DNA of 64,000 bases from DAIPJH01 sp036770365 (lineage in GTDB: Bacteria; Pseudomonadota; Alphaproteobacteria; Rickettsiales; UBA998), in assembly GCA_036770365.1 (NCBI GenBank), contig DAIPJH010000002.1:186001-250000 (forward strand), in the 5' to 3' direction. Under the pieces are notes generated by a model that saw only the letters and a program-made list of their open reading frames with translations, made no database searches and had not been told where the DNA came from. A program made the translations under genes and the position numbers. Below, piece by piece: positions 35,561 through 44,526 of this stretch; within the stretch, counting starts at the first letter, position 1; each line of letters opens with the position of its first letter.

Positions 35561-37756
35561 ATGGCTGTTTTAAATTTCTCAGACATCGTGGGTACCACGA
35601 CAGCGTTTGATTCTGCTGCGGACGAACTCGTCCTCACAGGTGACGCATCTGGCTACCGTTTCACCCAATCGGGTGCAGACGTTGTAGTTAGCAACTCAAC
35701 CAACCAAACCGTGACACTTACAGGCTTGACTTTGTCTGCTCTAGTAAACGGCACCAACATTTCTGCTGATGCTTCTGCTGCAATCTTCGGTGATGACACA
35801 TCATCTACCACTGCTGATGCAAGCGGCAACACCATCAACTTCACCACAGACGCTGATTATTCTACGGTAGAAGACGCTAATAACGTAGTTTACGGTCTTG
35901 GTGGCGGCGATACCCTTACCCTTGGCAATGGCGATAACGTCATTTTCGGCGGTTCAGCTGTTGCAGACTCTACCGATGGTGCAGATGCTATCGTTGTTGG
36001 CACTGGTTCAAACGTGATTTACGCTAACGCAGGTGCAGATACCGTAACCGTAAACACCGACACAGGTGAAACCACTACCGTTTATGGTGGTCTTGGCAAC
36101 GACACACTTCGCAACAATGGCACTGAAGAAGGTTCTTTGGTTCTATTCGGTGGCGCAGGTCGTGATACCATCACCCTAATCAACGGCGGCAACTTTGCTG
36201 GCGTAGCTACCATTTATGGTGGTTCTGGCGCAGCGGACTCTACCGATGACAAAGACACCATCAACACAGGTGACGGCAATGCAGTTGTTTATGCTAACGC
36301 TGGTAACGACACCGTAAACATCTATTCTGATGAAGCAGCTACAGTATATGGCGGCGTAGGCAGCGATGTGATCAATGATGGCGAAGCTATCTCTGGCTCT
36401 TATGTTATCACCGCAGGTGCAGGCACAGATACTGTAAGCCTTAACCAACTCGCAAGCGGCGCGGCTGTTACTGTTTATGGCGGTATCGGTGCAGAAGATT
36501 CTACCGATGGCAATGATAGCATTACGCTTATCGCGGCTGGCGGTGAAGTTTCTGCTGTTCTTTATGGTAATGCTGGCGATGATAGCATTGACTTTGATGA
36601 TGCTACAGGCACCATCACAGGTACTGTTTATGGTGGTCTTGGTGATGACACCGTACTTGCTGGCGCAGGTGATGATTCTGTTGTTTCAGGCACAGGTGAC
36701 GATTCAATCGTAGGTCTTGCTGGTGACAACAATCTTGACGCTGGTGAAGGTGATGACTTTATCTCTGCTACCACTGGTTCAGATACCATCGTTGCAGGTG
36801 CTGGGGTTGATACCATCGACGCTGGTGCGGGTGACAACTCACTTGAAGGTGGCGCGGGCGCAGATGACATCACAGCTACCACTGGTGCGGATACCGTTGT
36901 TGCTGGTGACGGCAATGACACCGTAGATGCTGGTGCGGGTGCTAACTCAATTGAAGGCGGCCTTGGCAACGATGACATCACAACCACAACCAATGATGAC
37001 ACCATTTTTGGTGGCGAAGGTAAAGATACCATCGACGCTGGTGACGGTGCTAACTCAATTGAAGGTGGCATTGGCAATGACGTTATTGACACCTCTGGTA
37101 CAGGCGTAAGCACTATCAATGGTGGCGAAGGCAACGATGATCTTGATTCTGCAAGCACAGGTGCTGACGAAATCAATGGTGATGCTGGTAACGATACCAT
37201 CGAAGGTGGTGCTGGTGCTGATATCATCAACGGTGGCGAAGGCAATGACACCATTCTTTCTGAAGCTGGTGCTGATGAAGTAACTGGTGGTGCTGGTGCT
37301 GATGTATTCCAATTCGAATACACCAACCTTAACGCAACACGTACCAACGTTGATACTGTTATTGACTTCGAAGCTGGTGACGATATTGACATCACAGCTA
37401 TTACGCTTACTGACCTACATGGTAACGGTACAGATTACCTCGAAGGTGATAGCACAACAACCGTTGGCACCGACACGGGTATCTTCGTAACCACAACCGC
37501 TGCTGCTGATTTCTCAGTTGCAAACGGTGTGGGTATTGAAGTTGCAATTGACACATTCTTCAATGCTTTGGGTAACACCATTGCCTATGCAATGGTCAGC
37601 AACGATACCGATGCTGTATTGGTTCGCATTGTTGATGCAGATAACGATAACGACATTTCTGACGCTGGTGATCTTCAGTTCGTTGCAACCTTTGAAGGGG
37701 TTACAACTTCTGATCTTGAGGCACTTTCTGCTTCTGACTTCACTGACTTCGTATAA
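35561..37756 (+). CDS. RTX-repeat surface/secreted protein, S-layer-like
   Basis: The start at 35561 (MAVLNFSDIV) follows AAGAAGG and is preferred to the GTG at 35492, which would add a polar, unrelated tail. The mature-type protein is 731 residues. Residues 1-110 form a Thr/Ser-rich start, 130-365 contain three roughly 88-residue units each opening with an FGG/YGG...DSTD motif (near 130, 220 and 307), 365-580 hold RTX nonapeptide repeats with 36-residue periodicity, and 581-731 form a C-terminal export-signal-type domain (DVFQFEYTNL, VDTVIDFEAGDDIDI). It is strikingly acidic: I count two Lys, five Arg, one His, and no Cys, Trp or Pro. It has no Sec signal, as expected of type I secretion. 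The adjacent transporter and adaptor genes, own promoter and strong terminator resemble the Caulobacter RsaA S-layer locus. No enzyme domain is visible, so a surface coat or adhesin role is most likely; this is inference. Confidence 0.85.
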   Translation: MAVLNFSDIVGTTTAFDSAADELVLTGDASGYRFTQSGADVVVSNSTNQTVTLTGLTLSALVNGTNISADASAAIFGDDTSSTTADASGNTINFTTDADYSTVEDANNVVYGLGGGDTLTLGNGDNVIFGGSAVADSTDGADAIVVGTGSNVIYANAGADTVTVNTDTGETTTVYGGLGNDTLRNNGTEEGSLVLFGGAGRDTITLINGGNFAGVATIYGGSGAADSTDDKDTINTGDGNAVVYANAGNDTVNIYSDEAATVYGGVGSDVINDGEAISGSYVITAGAGTDTVSLNQLASGAAVTVYGGIGAEDSTDGNDSITLIAAGGEVSAVLYGNAGDDSIDFDDATGTITGTVYGGLGDDTVLAGAGDDSVVSGTGDDSIVGLAGDNNLDAGEGDDFISATTGSDTIVAGAGVDTIDAGAGDNSLEGGAGADDITATTGADTVVAGDGNDTVDAGAGANSIEGGLGNDDITTTTNDDTIFGGEGKDTIDAGDGANSIEGGIGNDVIDTSGTGVSTINGGEGNDDLDSASTGADEINGDAGNDTIEGGAGADIINGGEGNDTILSEAGADEVTGGAGADVFQFEYTNLNATRTNVDTVIDFEAGDDIDITAITLTDLHGNGTDYLEGDSTTTVGTDTGIFVTTTAAADFSVANGVGIEVAIDTFFNALGNTIAYAMVSNDTDAVLVRIVDADNDNDISDAGDLQFVATFEGVTTSDLEALSASDFTDFV
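36728..37159 (+). repeat. 108-bp (36-residue) tandem repeats inside the RTX gene
   Basis: Protein units begin at residues 390, 426, 462 and 498 with N-[NS]-[LI]-[DE]-[AG]-G, spaced exactly 36 residues. The last copy is degenerate. Each unit holds four RTX nonapeptide turns, a higher-order period expected of a regular beta-roll built by unequal crossing-over. Confidence 0.8.
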
Positions 37757-37778
37757 GTCGTTTAGGTTACTACGAATC

Positions 37779-37808
37779 AGGGCTGGGTTTTTTAACCCAG
37801 CCCTTTTT
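37779..37808 (+). terminator. Strong intrinsic terminator after the RTX gene
   Basis: GGGCTGGGTT at 37780-37789 pairs perfectly with AACCCAGCCC at 37794-37803 around a TTTT loop, followed by five T from 37804. It is 23 bases past the RTX stop. It should separate high-level RTX transcription from the secretion genes downstream. Confidence 0.92.
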
Positions 37809-37905
37809 CTTTGTCTATTGCAACAACAAAGGCATTGTCCCCTCTAGCTCCCCCCGTAAACATGGAGAGAATACGCCAAGTAAACCTCTTATAAAAAAAC
37901 AATGA

Positions 37906-37934
37906 TTGCCAAGTAAAAAAATAAAGAATATGAC
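37906..37934 (+). promoter_or_regulatory. Candidate promoter for the type I secretion genes
   Basis: TTGCCA at 37906-37911 and TATGAC at 37929-37934 are separated by exactly 17 bp, 26 bases before the transporter ATG. The same TTGCCA-17-TATGA layout occurs before petA. With the RTX terminator upstream, the transporter genes need their own promoter, which this would supply. Confidence 0.45.
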
Positions 37935-37960
37935 AGCCATCTATCATGGAGGTCGTTCAA

Positions 37961-39679
37961 ATGAAGTCATTGTTACAATCAGCCGACAAGCCGATGCTAA
38001 AAATTCTTCTTAAAGCAAAACGCTCCATCCTCTATGCTTCACTATTCTCGCTTGCCATTAACTTGCTGATGCTCGCAATGCCAATTTATTCCATGCAGAT
38101 TCTTGACCGTGTGATGTCGAGCCATAGCATGGAAACCCTCATCATGCTCACCGTAATTTGCGTCGCATGGCTCGCTTTCCTTGCTGTCTTCATGGCAGTA
38201 CGTTCTTTTATTTTTAATAGCATCACGGAATGGTTGGATCGCACACTCGCGCCATATCTATTGGAGGATGCCATCACCAAATCAGCTCTTGGCGCACGCA
38301 TCAACGCTTCTCAACATCAACGCGATTTGGGAACAATCAAGGCCTTTATCAGCGGTGGTCTCGGCACATTACTCGACGCTCCATGGTCTTTTATCTATAT
38401 TTTACTCATTTACATGATGGCACCCTTGCTCGGCTTTGTGTGTATTGTTGGCCTTGTAATCATGATTGGCATGGGTGTTATTAATGAAGTTGCCACCAAA
38501 AAAGTTTCTGGTCGTGCTTCTCGTGAATCCATTCTCAGCCAACAACTAGCTGACACCGCCAGCCGTAACTCTGAGGCGATTGAATCCATGGGTATGATGG
38601 ATAATATCATCAATAACTGGAAAAAAATTCATCTTGGTTCTATGGAACATCAGGTGATTGCCTCTCATCGTGCTAACCTGATTCAATCTTTCTCTCGTTT
38701 TTTACGTCTGCTCATCCAGATTGCCATCACAGGGTTCGGTGGCTACCTTGTGATTCAAGGTGAAATCACCTCGGGCGCAATGATCGCAAGCTCAACCTTG
38801 GTAGGTCGTGCGCTTGCCCCATTTGAAGGCGCAATCACCTTATGGAAAACATGGTTGGCAACGCGCGAGGCTTATAGCCGTCTTAATGAGAACCTTGCCA
38901 AAACGCGATTAATCGAACGTGGTCATATCGAGCTTCCAATGCCACATGGTGCGCTTAGTGTAGAAAATGTTGTCTACACACCTGCACGTTCTGCCCCTAT
39001 CATTAAGAATGTTTCCTTCTCTTTAAACTCGGGAGAAGGTCTTGGTATCATCGGCCCATCTGCTGCGGGGAAATCCACCTTATCACGCCTTATCATTGGA
39101 CTACTCCCACCAACGCATGGTGCAGTACGTTTAGACGGCGCAGAAACCTTTAAATGGATGCGTTCTGACTTTGGTAAATATGTTGGATATTTGCCGCAGA
39201 ATGTTGATTTATTTCCCGGTACGATCAAAGACAACATTGCCCGTATGGATCCTGATGCTCCTATGGAAAAAGTTCTTGAAGCAGCCCAGATGGCAAATGT
39301 ACATGAACTGATTTTACGCTTACCCAAAGGCTACGAAACAGAATGTGGAGATAATAATCTCAACCTATCCCCAGGACAACGTCAACGCGTTGGCTTGGCG
39401 CGTGCGCTCTACAACAACCCTAAATTCGTACTACTCGATGAGCCAAACCTCAATCTTGATGGCGAAGGTGAACGCGCACTCATTGATGTACTACGCAAAA
39501 TGAAAACAGCGGGAATGACCTTCGTTGTTGTAGCACATAGACCAACCATTGTCTCTACTGTGGATAAATTATTAGTACTACGCGCAGGTACAGTTGAGAA
39601 ATTTGGCCCTCGGGACGAAATTTTACGTCAATACACAGGCGCAAACCAAGCGGCGCAAGCACTACAAGCTGTGAACTAG
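37961..39679 (+). CDS. Type I secretion ABC transporter (PrtD/RsaD-like)
   Basis: The ATG at 37961 sits seven bases after a consensus Shine-Dalgarno GGAGGT at 37948-37953, so it is chosen over the ATG at 37946, which overlaps it. The 572-residue protein has a six-helix membrane domain (about 20-300) and an ATPase with Walker A GPSAAGKST at 365-373, signature LSPGQ near 469 and Walker B FVLLDEP near 489. It lacks the N-terminal C39-like domain of HlyB, so it is of the PrtD/AprD/RsaD class that exports RTX proteases and S-layer proteins. The upstream RTX protein is the obvious substrate. The adaptor gene starts 12 bases downstream. Confidence 0.92.
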   Translation: MKSLLQSADKPMLKILLKAKRSILYASLFSLAINLLMLAMPIYSMQILDRVMSSHSMETLIMLTVICVAWLAFLAVFMAVRSFIFNSITEWLDRTLAPYLLEDAITKSALGARINASQHQRDLGTIKAFISGGLGTLLDAPWSFIYILLIYMMAPLLGFVCIVGLVIMIGMGVINEVATKKVSGRASRESILSQQLADTASRNSEAIESMGMMDNIINNWKKIHLGSMEHQVIASHRANLIQSFSRFLRLLIQIAITGFGGYLVIQGEITSGAMIASSTLVGRALAPFEGAITLWKTWLATREAYSRLNENLAKTRLIERGHIELPMPHGALSVENVVYTPARSAPIIKNVSFSLNSGEGLGIIGPSAAGKSTLSRLIIGLLPPTHGAVRLDGAETFKWMRSDFGKYVGYLPQNVDLFPGTIKDNIARMDPDAPMEKVLEAAQMANVHELILRLPKGYETECGDNNLNLSPGQRQRVGLARALYNNPKFVLLDEPNLNLDGEGERALIDVLRKMKTAGMTFVVVAHRPTIVSTVDKLLVLRAGTVEKFGPRDEILRQYTGANQAAQALQAVN

Positions 39680-39691
39680 AAGGACAAAACA

Positions 39692-41104
39692 ATGACCACA
39701 CAAACACTCTCTCATCACTTCTGGTTTGTCTTTAAATGGCTGCGCAAGGGTGTTCGTAAGCTTGATGCAGTATCGAACGTTATGGTGCCGCCTATTGACA
39801 AATCCGACCTTTCTAGCCCTGATGCACTCTCACACGGTCCTATCATTTTTGGTATGTGGTCATTCCTCATCATTTTTGGCTTCTTCGGGTTCTGGTCGGC
39901 AGTAGCACCACTGAGCAGCGCAGCAGTATCATCGGGTCAAGTTATTCTAGATTCTAACCGCAAAACCATCCAACACTTAGAAGGTGGTATCATCAAAGAA
40001 ATTTTGGTGAAAGAAGGTTCTTTAGTGAAAGAAGGGGATATCATCATCAAACTTGATGAAACCGCAGCCAAAGCCAAACTAGACCAGCTTAAATCGCAGT
40101 ATTATTCTGAGCTTGCCGCGCAGGGACGTTTACTGGCGGAACGTGATAACAAACCCACCATTGCTTTCAGTGATGAGCTGTTGACCCAAAAGGATAACCC
40201 CGTTGTTCGTGACAATGTAGATAGCCAAACACGTCTCTTTGAAGCAAGACGCAAGAGCATTGACGGTCAGATTGATGTACTTAAACAAAAGATTGAGCAA
40301 TCAAAACAAGAGATTGTTGGACTTGAAGCGCAAGCGAAATCTGCTCGTAGCCAAATGGATCTTTTACAACAAGAAATCAGCGTCGTTCGTAAGCTTCTCA
40401 AAGAAGGCAATGCCATGCGACCACGGTTACTTGCATTAGAACGCCAATCTGCGGATCTTAATGGGCAACGCGGCGAACATCTTGCCATGGTATCTCGTTC
40501 ACAACAAAATATTGGTGAATCTGAAATTCAGATGATCAATATCAAAAACAAATTTGTCAATGACGTGATGTCTGATCTGAAAGATACACAAGTACGCGTA
40601 AGTGACCTACAAGAACGCATTCGCGCAAGTCAAGATACCTTCGCACGTATCAACATCCTTTCTCCCATCACGGGAACAATTACGGGGCTAAAAGTTCACA
40701 CCCTTGGTGGCGTGATTTCTCCAAGTGAAAAGCTGATGGATATTGTTCCCGTGAATGACGAGCTGATCATTGAATCAAAAGTACAAGTGCAGGATATTGA
40801 TCAGGTCCACGCAGGTCTCCTCGCCCGAGTTCGTTTAACAGCGTATAAAATGCGCTATGTTCCTATGGTTGAAGGCGAAGTGAAATATATCTCTGCTGAC
40901 CGCTTTACTGATGAAAAAACAGGTGCGCCATATTATCTTGCACGGGTACATATTCCAAAAAAATCACTGGATGATTTACCAAATGTCAAACTCTATCCTG
41001 GAATGCCTGCAGACGTTTTGATTGTCACTGGTGATCGTACTTTGCTTTCCTATCTATTCTCTCCTATCCGTGACTCATTTAGCAAGGCTTTACGCGAACA
41101 ATAA
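39692..41104 (+). CDS. HlyD-family type I secretion membrane-fusion protein (PrtE/RsaE-like)
   Basis: The 470-residue protein has a single membrane segment (about residues 53-75: SFLIIFGFFGFWSAVAPLSS), the HlyD lipoyl-like half-motif GGIIKEILVKEGSLVKEGD, a long coiled coil (about 165-320) and the second half-motif with ITGTITGLKVHTLGGVISP, then the C-terminal beta-barrel end VKLYPGMPADVLIVTG. It links the ABC transporter to an outer-membrane TolC-type channel. No tolC gene is in the window, as in Caulobacter where RsaF genes can lie apart. Confidence 0.92.
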   Translation: MTTQTLSHHFWFVFKWLRKGVRKLDAVSNVMVPPIDKSDLSSPDALSHGPIIFGMWSFLIIFGFFGFWSAVAPLSSAAVSSGQVILDSNRKTIQHLEGGIIKEILVKEGSLVKEGDIIIKLDETAAKAKLDQLKSQYYSELAAQGRLLAERDNKPTIAFSDELLTQKDNPVVRDNVDSQTRLFEARRKSIDGQIDVLKQKIEQSKQEIVGLEAQAKSARSQMDLLQQEISVVRKLLKEGNAMRPRLLALERQSADLNGQRGEHLAMVSRSQQNIGESEIQMINIKNKFVNDVMSDLKDTQVRVSDLQERIRASQDTFARINILSPITGTITGLKVHTLGGVISPSEKLMDIVPVNDELIIESKVQVQDIDQVHAGLLARVRLTAYKMRYVPMVEGEVKYISADRFTDEKTGAPYYLARVHIPKKSLDDLPNVKLYPGMPADVLIVTGDRTLLSYLFSPIRDSFSKALREQ

Positions 41105-41242
41105 TGTGAATATAAGGTATGGGATACAATTAAAGAGAAGCTGTAATAGATTAGTCAAGATCCCTCCCGTTTTTTAATAGCTAGCGAATACGAAAAACTT
41201 TCAGATCAAAAACTAAGCACCGGAAGAGAGCGTCAATCTCCC

Positions 41243-42109
41243 TCACACCCACGTCACATCAGGCGGAAGCGACATCAAAATCGCCTCAACGTTACCACCT
41301 GTCATCAGTCCAAAACGTGTGCCGCGATCATAAAGAAGGTTGAATTCGACATATCTTCCGCGTTTGATGCGTTGTTGCTGGCGATCTGCTTCTGTCCATG
41401 TGATTGCCATATTTTTGCGGACAATTTCAGGATAAGTTTCTAAAAAACATTTGCCAACATCTTGGGTGAAGGCAAAATCGGCCTCCCAGTCACCTGTTTG
41501 CAGATAATCATAAAAGATACCGCCCACACCACGCGGTTCATTGCGATGTTTGAGAAAAAAATACTCATCACACCATTTTTTGTATTTTTCGTAATAATCC
41601 ACACCGTGCTTGTTGCAACACACTTCTAGGGCTTCATGAAAAATTCGAGTGTTGGATTTATCTTCAAACATCGGAGTGAGGTCAGTGCCACCGCCGAACC
41701 ACTGGCGCGGATTCTCATCACCACCCACCACAATCATGCGTGTATTCATATGCACCGCTGGCACATGCGGATTGCTCATATGTGCGACTAATGAAATCCC
41801 ACTTGCCCAAAAACGTGGGTCTTCCGAAGCACCAGGGATTTCTTTGCGCATAGTTTCACTGAACTCTCCATGTACAGTAGAGATATTGACCCCAACTTTT
41901 TCAAAGAGTCGCCCTCTCATAATCGACATTTCACCACCGCCGCCCTCAATGCGTTGCCAATGGGTGCGCGTAAACTCACCAGCCTCTTTGCCATATAACC
42001 CAACATCACCTGCTTCACGTTCTAATTTCTCAAACGCATCACAAATATCATCGCGTAGCGTGCGAAACCAAAAGGCGGCTGTTTCTTTTTTACGAGTGAG
42101 GGAGTCCAT
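41243..42109 (-). CDS. hemF: Oxygen-dependent coproporphyrinogen III oxidase
   Basis: The 288-residue protein shows the HemF signatures FGGGTDLTPMFED, YDYLQTGDWEADFAFTQDVG, WCDEYFFLKHRNEPRGVGGI, and the C-terminal GRYVEFNLLYDRGTRFGLMTGGN. It converts coproporphyrinogen III to protoporphyrinogen IX with O2. It is three bases downstream of trmL on the same strand. With a HemW-like protein rather than HemN in the window, the cell depends on oxygen for this step as far as can be seen here. Confidence 0.96.
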   Translation of the reverse strand: MDSLTRKKETAAFWFRTLRDDICDAFEKLEREAGDVGLYGKEAGEFTRTHWQRIEGGGGEMSIMRGRLFEKVGVNISTVHGEFSETMRKEIPGASEDPRFWASGISLVAHMSNPHVPAVHMNTRMIVVGGDENPRQWFGGGTDLTPMFEDKSNTRIFHEALEVCCNKHGVDYYEKYKKWCDEYFFLKHRNEPRGVGGIFYDYLQTGDWEADFAFTQDVGKCFLETYPEIVRKNMAITWTEADRQQQRIKRGRYVEFNLLYDRGTRFGLMTGGNVEAILMSLPPDVTWV

Positions 42110-42112
42110 GGC

Positions 42113-42565
42113 TTAGGCTTTCATATCGAGTTGTCGTGTGGCTTCTGCTAACACAATTGCGGCACTGGTGGCAAGATTTAGTGAGCGCACATCACCTTTC
42201 ATCGGAATACGTACACGAATATTCATATTTGCATGAAAATCTTCAGGTACACCTGCGCTCTCACGCCCAAAAATAAGCAGATCATCTTTATGAAAACTTA
42301 CGTCATATAAAGAAGCAGAAGATTTGGTCGTCAGTAAGATTTTTCGTGCATCGTTGAACTGTTCCAAAAATGCCTCAGGTGAACTGTAACGATGTAGGGT
42401 GACATGCTCAATATAATCCATCCCAACGCGCTTGATACGCTTATCATCAAGGGGAAAGCCACATGGCTCAATGATATGTAAATTCGTTATAAAACAGGCG
42501 CACAGGCGCATGATACTACCAAGGTTCTGCGGGATATCAGGTTGGTATAACACAAGCGAAGGCAT
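42113..42565 (-). CDS. trmL: tRNA (cytidine(34)-2'-O)-methyltransferase
   Basis: The 150-residue SPOUT-class methyltransferase has YQPDIPQNLGSIMRLCACF at the start, LLIFGRESAGVP in the middle and VRSLNLATSAAIVLAEA at the end, the knot region that binds S-adenosylmethionine. TrmL methylates the wobble base of tRNA-Leu. It is co-directional with hemF (gap of three bases) and divergent from petA. Confidence 0.93.
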   Translation of the reverse strand: MPSLVLYQPDIPQNLGSIMRLCACFITNLHIIEPCGFPLDDKRIKRVGMDYIEHVTLHRYSSPEAFLEQFNDARKILLTTKSSASLYDVSFHKDDLLIFGRESAGVPEDFHANMNIRVRIPMKGDVRSLNLATSAAIVLAEATRQLDMKA

Positions 42566-42653
42566 AGGGTATCCATCATGGTTGCAAAGATACTGCTTAG
42601 TAACAGTTTCCTATAAAAAATGAAGAACTAAATCATCAATGTAAACAAGTCGA

Positions 42654-42682
42654 TTGCCAAACCGAGATGAGTTCACTATGAG
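42654..42682 (+). promoter_or_regulatory. Candidate promoter for petABC
   Basis: TTGCCA at 42654-42659 (five of six -35 bases) and TATGAG at 42677-42682 are 17 bp apart, about 50 bases upstream of the petA start chosen here. It lies in the 168-base divergent gap with trmL. Confidence 0.42.
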
Positions 42683-42733
42683 ATGCGGTTGGAACTTGAA
42701 AAATCCAATGTTAAAACGATTAGGGCGTTCTCT

Positions 42734-43270
42734 ATGACACAGACAGATACAGCGACGGAAAATGGCGCAACACGCCGCGATTTCCTCGTGATGACATCCT
42801 ATGCTATGGCGGGTGTAGGTGCGGCGGCGGTGGCGTGGCCATTTATTGATAGTATGAACCCTGCAGCAGACGTGCTTGCACTCTCTTCGATAGAGGTGGA
42901 TCTTGCGCCCGTGGCTGAAGGTCAAGAAATTAAAGTGAAATGGCGCGGCAAGCCTGTATTCATTCGTCATCGCACGGCAAAAGATATTGAAGCAGCGAAG
43001 GCAGTGAATGTAGCGGAGCTTCGTGATCCTGAGCCTGACGATATGCGCGTAAAAAAGGGGCATGATCAATGGTTAGTGATGATTGGTGTATGTACCCATC
43101 TTGGTTGTGTGCCGCTTGGTGGACAACAAGGTGATTATCAGGGATGGTTCTGCCCTTGTCATGGTTCGCACTATGACACCGCAGGGCGCGTTCGCAAAGG
43201 TCCAGCACCCAAAAATCTCATTGTACCAGAATATACGTTTCTAACGGATAGCCGCATTAAGATCGGTTGA
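42734..43270 (+). CDS. petA: Ubiquinol-cytochrome c reductase iron-sulfur (Rieske) subunit
   Basis: The ATG at 42734 gives a standard 178-residue Rieske protein; the upstream in-frame ATG at 42683 falls at the edge of the candidate promoter and is rejected. TRRDFL at 13-18 is a twin-arginine-like start to the anchor helix (about 19-38). Rieske ligands are Cys120 and His122 (CTHLGC) and Cys140 and His143 (CPCHGS), with Cys125 and Cys142 forming the disulfide. It passes electrons from ubiquinol to cytochrome c1 in complex III. petB follows ten bases after. Confidence 0.96.
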   Translation: MTQTDTATENGATRRDFLVMTSYAMAGVGAAAVAWPFIDSMNPAADVLALSSIEVDLAPVAEGQEIKVKWRGKPVFIRHRTAKDIEAAKAVNVAELRDPEPDDMRVKKGHDQWLVMIGVCTHLGCVPLGGQQGDYQGWFCPCHGSHYDTAGRVRKGPAPKNLIVPEYTFLTDSRIKIG

Positions 43271-43280
43271 GGAGAAAAAC

Positions 43281-44510
43281 ATGCAAACAGATCAACAACC
43301 TCAAAAAGGTATCATTGGCTGGATCGATTATCGTCTACCGATTATCACGATGGCTAAACATAGCACCACGGAATATCCTTGCCCTCGTAACCTGAATTAT
43401 TGGTGGAGCTTTGGCTCTATCGCAGGTATTTGCTTGATGATTCAGCTCCTTACTGGTATTTTTCTGGTGATGCATTATACACCACATATTTCGATGGCAT
43501 TTGATAGCGTCGAACATATCATGCGCGATGTGAATTACGGCTGGTTGCTACGTTATGTCCATGCTAATGGCGCATCAATGTTCTTTGTCGTGGTCTATAT
43601 TCATATTCTGCGCGGATTATATTTTGGTTCTTACAAGTCTCCGCGTGAGATTTTGTGGTGGCTTGGTGTAGTGATTTTCATTTTAATGATGGCGACCGCA
43701 TTCATGGGCTACGTTCTTCCTTGGGGACAAATGAGTTTCTGGGGCGCGACTGTTATCACCAGTTTGTTTTCTGCTTTCCCTGTCGTCGGTGAATCAATTG
43801 TAACATGGCTGTGGGGTGGTTTCTCTGTGGATAACGCAACGCTTAATCGTTTCTTTTCACTGCATTATTTGTTGCCATTTGTGATTATTGGTGTAGTGGT
43901 TTTGCACTTAGCAGCCCTTCATCAGCATGGTTCAAACAACCCGCTTGGGATTGATGTGAAGTCAAAGAAAGACACCATTCCGTTCCATCCCTATTACACT
44001 ATCAAAGATATGTTTGGTTTTTCTGTTTTCTTCATGGTATTTGCTTGGTTTGTGTTCTTCCAGCCTAATTATTTGGGTCACCCAGATAACTACACCCCAG
44101 CCAATCCAATGGTGACGCCAGCGCATATTGTGCCAGAATGGTATTTCTTGCCTTTCTATGCGATTTTGCGTGCGATTCCAGATAAGCTTGGTGGCGTACT
44201 TGCCATGTTCGCCGCACTTATCGTGTTGTTCTTCCTTCCGTGGTTGGATAGCTGCAAAGTACGTAGCGCGACGTTCCGCCCCGTGTACAAAATCCTATTT
44301 TGGGTTTTTGTTGCCGCAGGTTTGGGACTTGGTTATCTTGGCGGCAAGCCAGCAGAAGAAGTGTATGTGAATTGGTCACGTGCATTGACTGTGTATTATT
44401 TCGCACATTTTCTTGTTATTTTACCGTTACTTGGAAAATTAGAAAAAACATTGCCGCTGCCAAAAAGCATTGCTGAACCAGTATTGTCTTCAACGGCAAA
44501 AGCGAAGTAA
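43281..44510 (+). CDS. petB: Cytochrome b of the bc1 complex
   Basis: The 409-residue protein has about eight transmembrane helices. Motifs include GIFLVMHYTPH, LLRYVHANGASMFFVVVYIHI (haem His), GYVLPWGQMSFWGATVI (Qo site), FSLHYLLPFVIIGVVVLHLAALHQHGSNNP, and PEWYFLPFYAILR with the conserved PEWY. It binds two haems b and carries both quinone sites. A bacterial bc1 form rather than b6f, since the protein is not split. The petC start comes 16 bases after its stop. Confidence 0.96.
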   Translation: MQTDQQPQKGIIGWIDYRLPIITMAKHSTTEYPCPRNLNYWWSFGSIAGICLMIQLLTGIFLVMHYTPHISMAFDSVEHIMRDVNYGWLLRYVHANGASMFFVVVYIHILRGLYFGSYKSPREILWWLGVVIFILMMATAFMGYVLPWGQMSFWGATVITSLFSAFPVVGESIVTWLWGGFSVDNATLNRFFSLHYLLPFVIIGVVVLHLAALHQHGSNNPLGIDVKSKKDTIPFHPYYTIKDMFGFSVFFMVFAWFVFFQPNYLGHPDNYTPANPMVTPAHIVPEWYFLPFYAILRAIPDKLGGVLAMFAALIVLFFLPWLDSCKVRSATFRPVYKILFWVFVAAGLGLGYLGGKPAEEVYVNWSRALTVYYFAHFLVILPLLGKLEKTLPLPKSIAEPVLSSTAKAK

Positions 44511-44526
44511 TCAGGGAGTCACCAAC

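Noticed and set aside
36628..37395. Long antisense open frame (255 residues) within the RTX gene
   Set aside because: It is the mirror of the Gly/Asp repeats, giving a Pro/Ser-rich low-complexity product with no start signal. It is a shadow frame.
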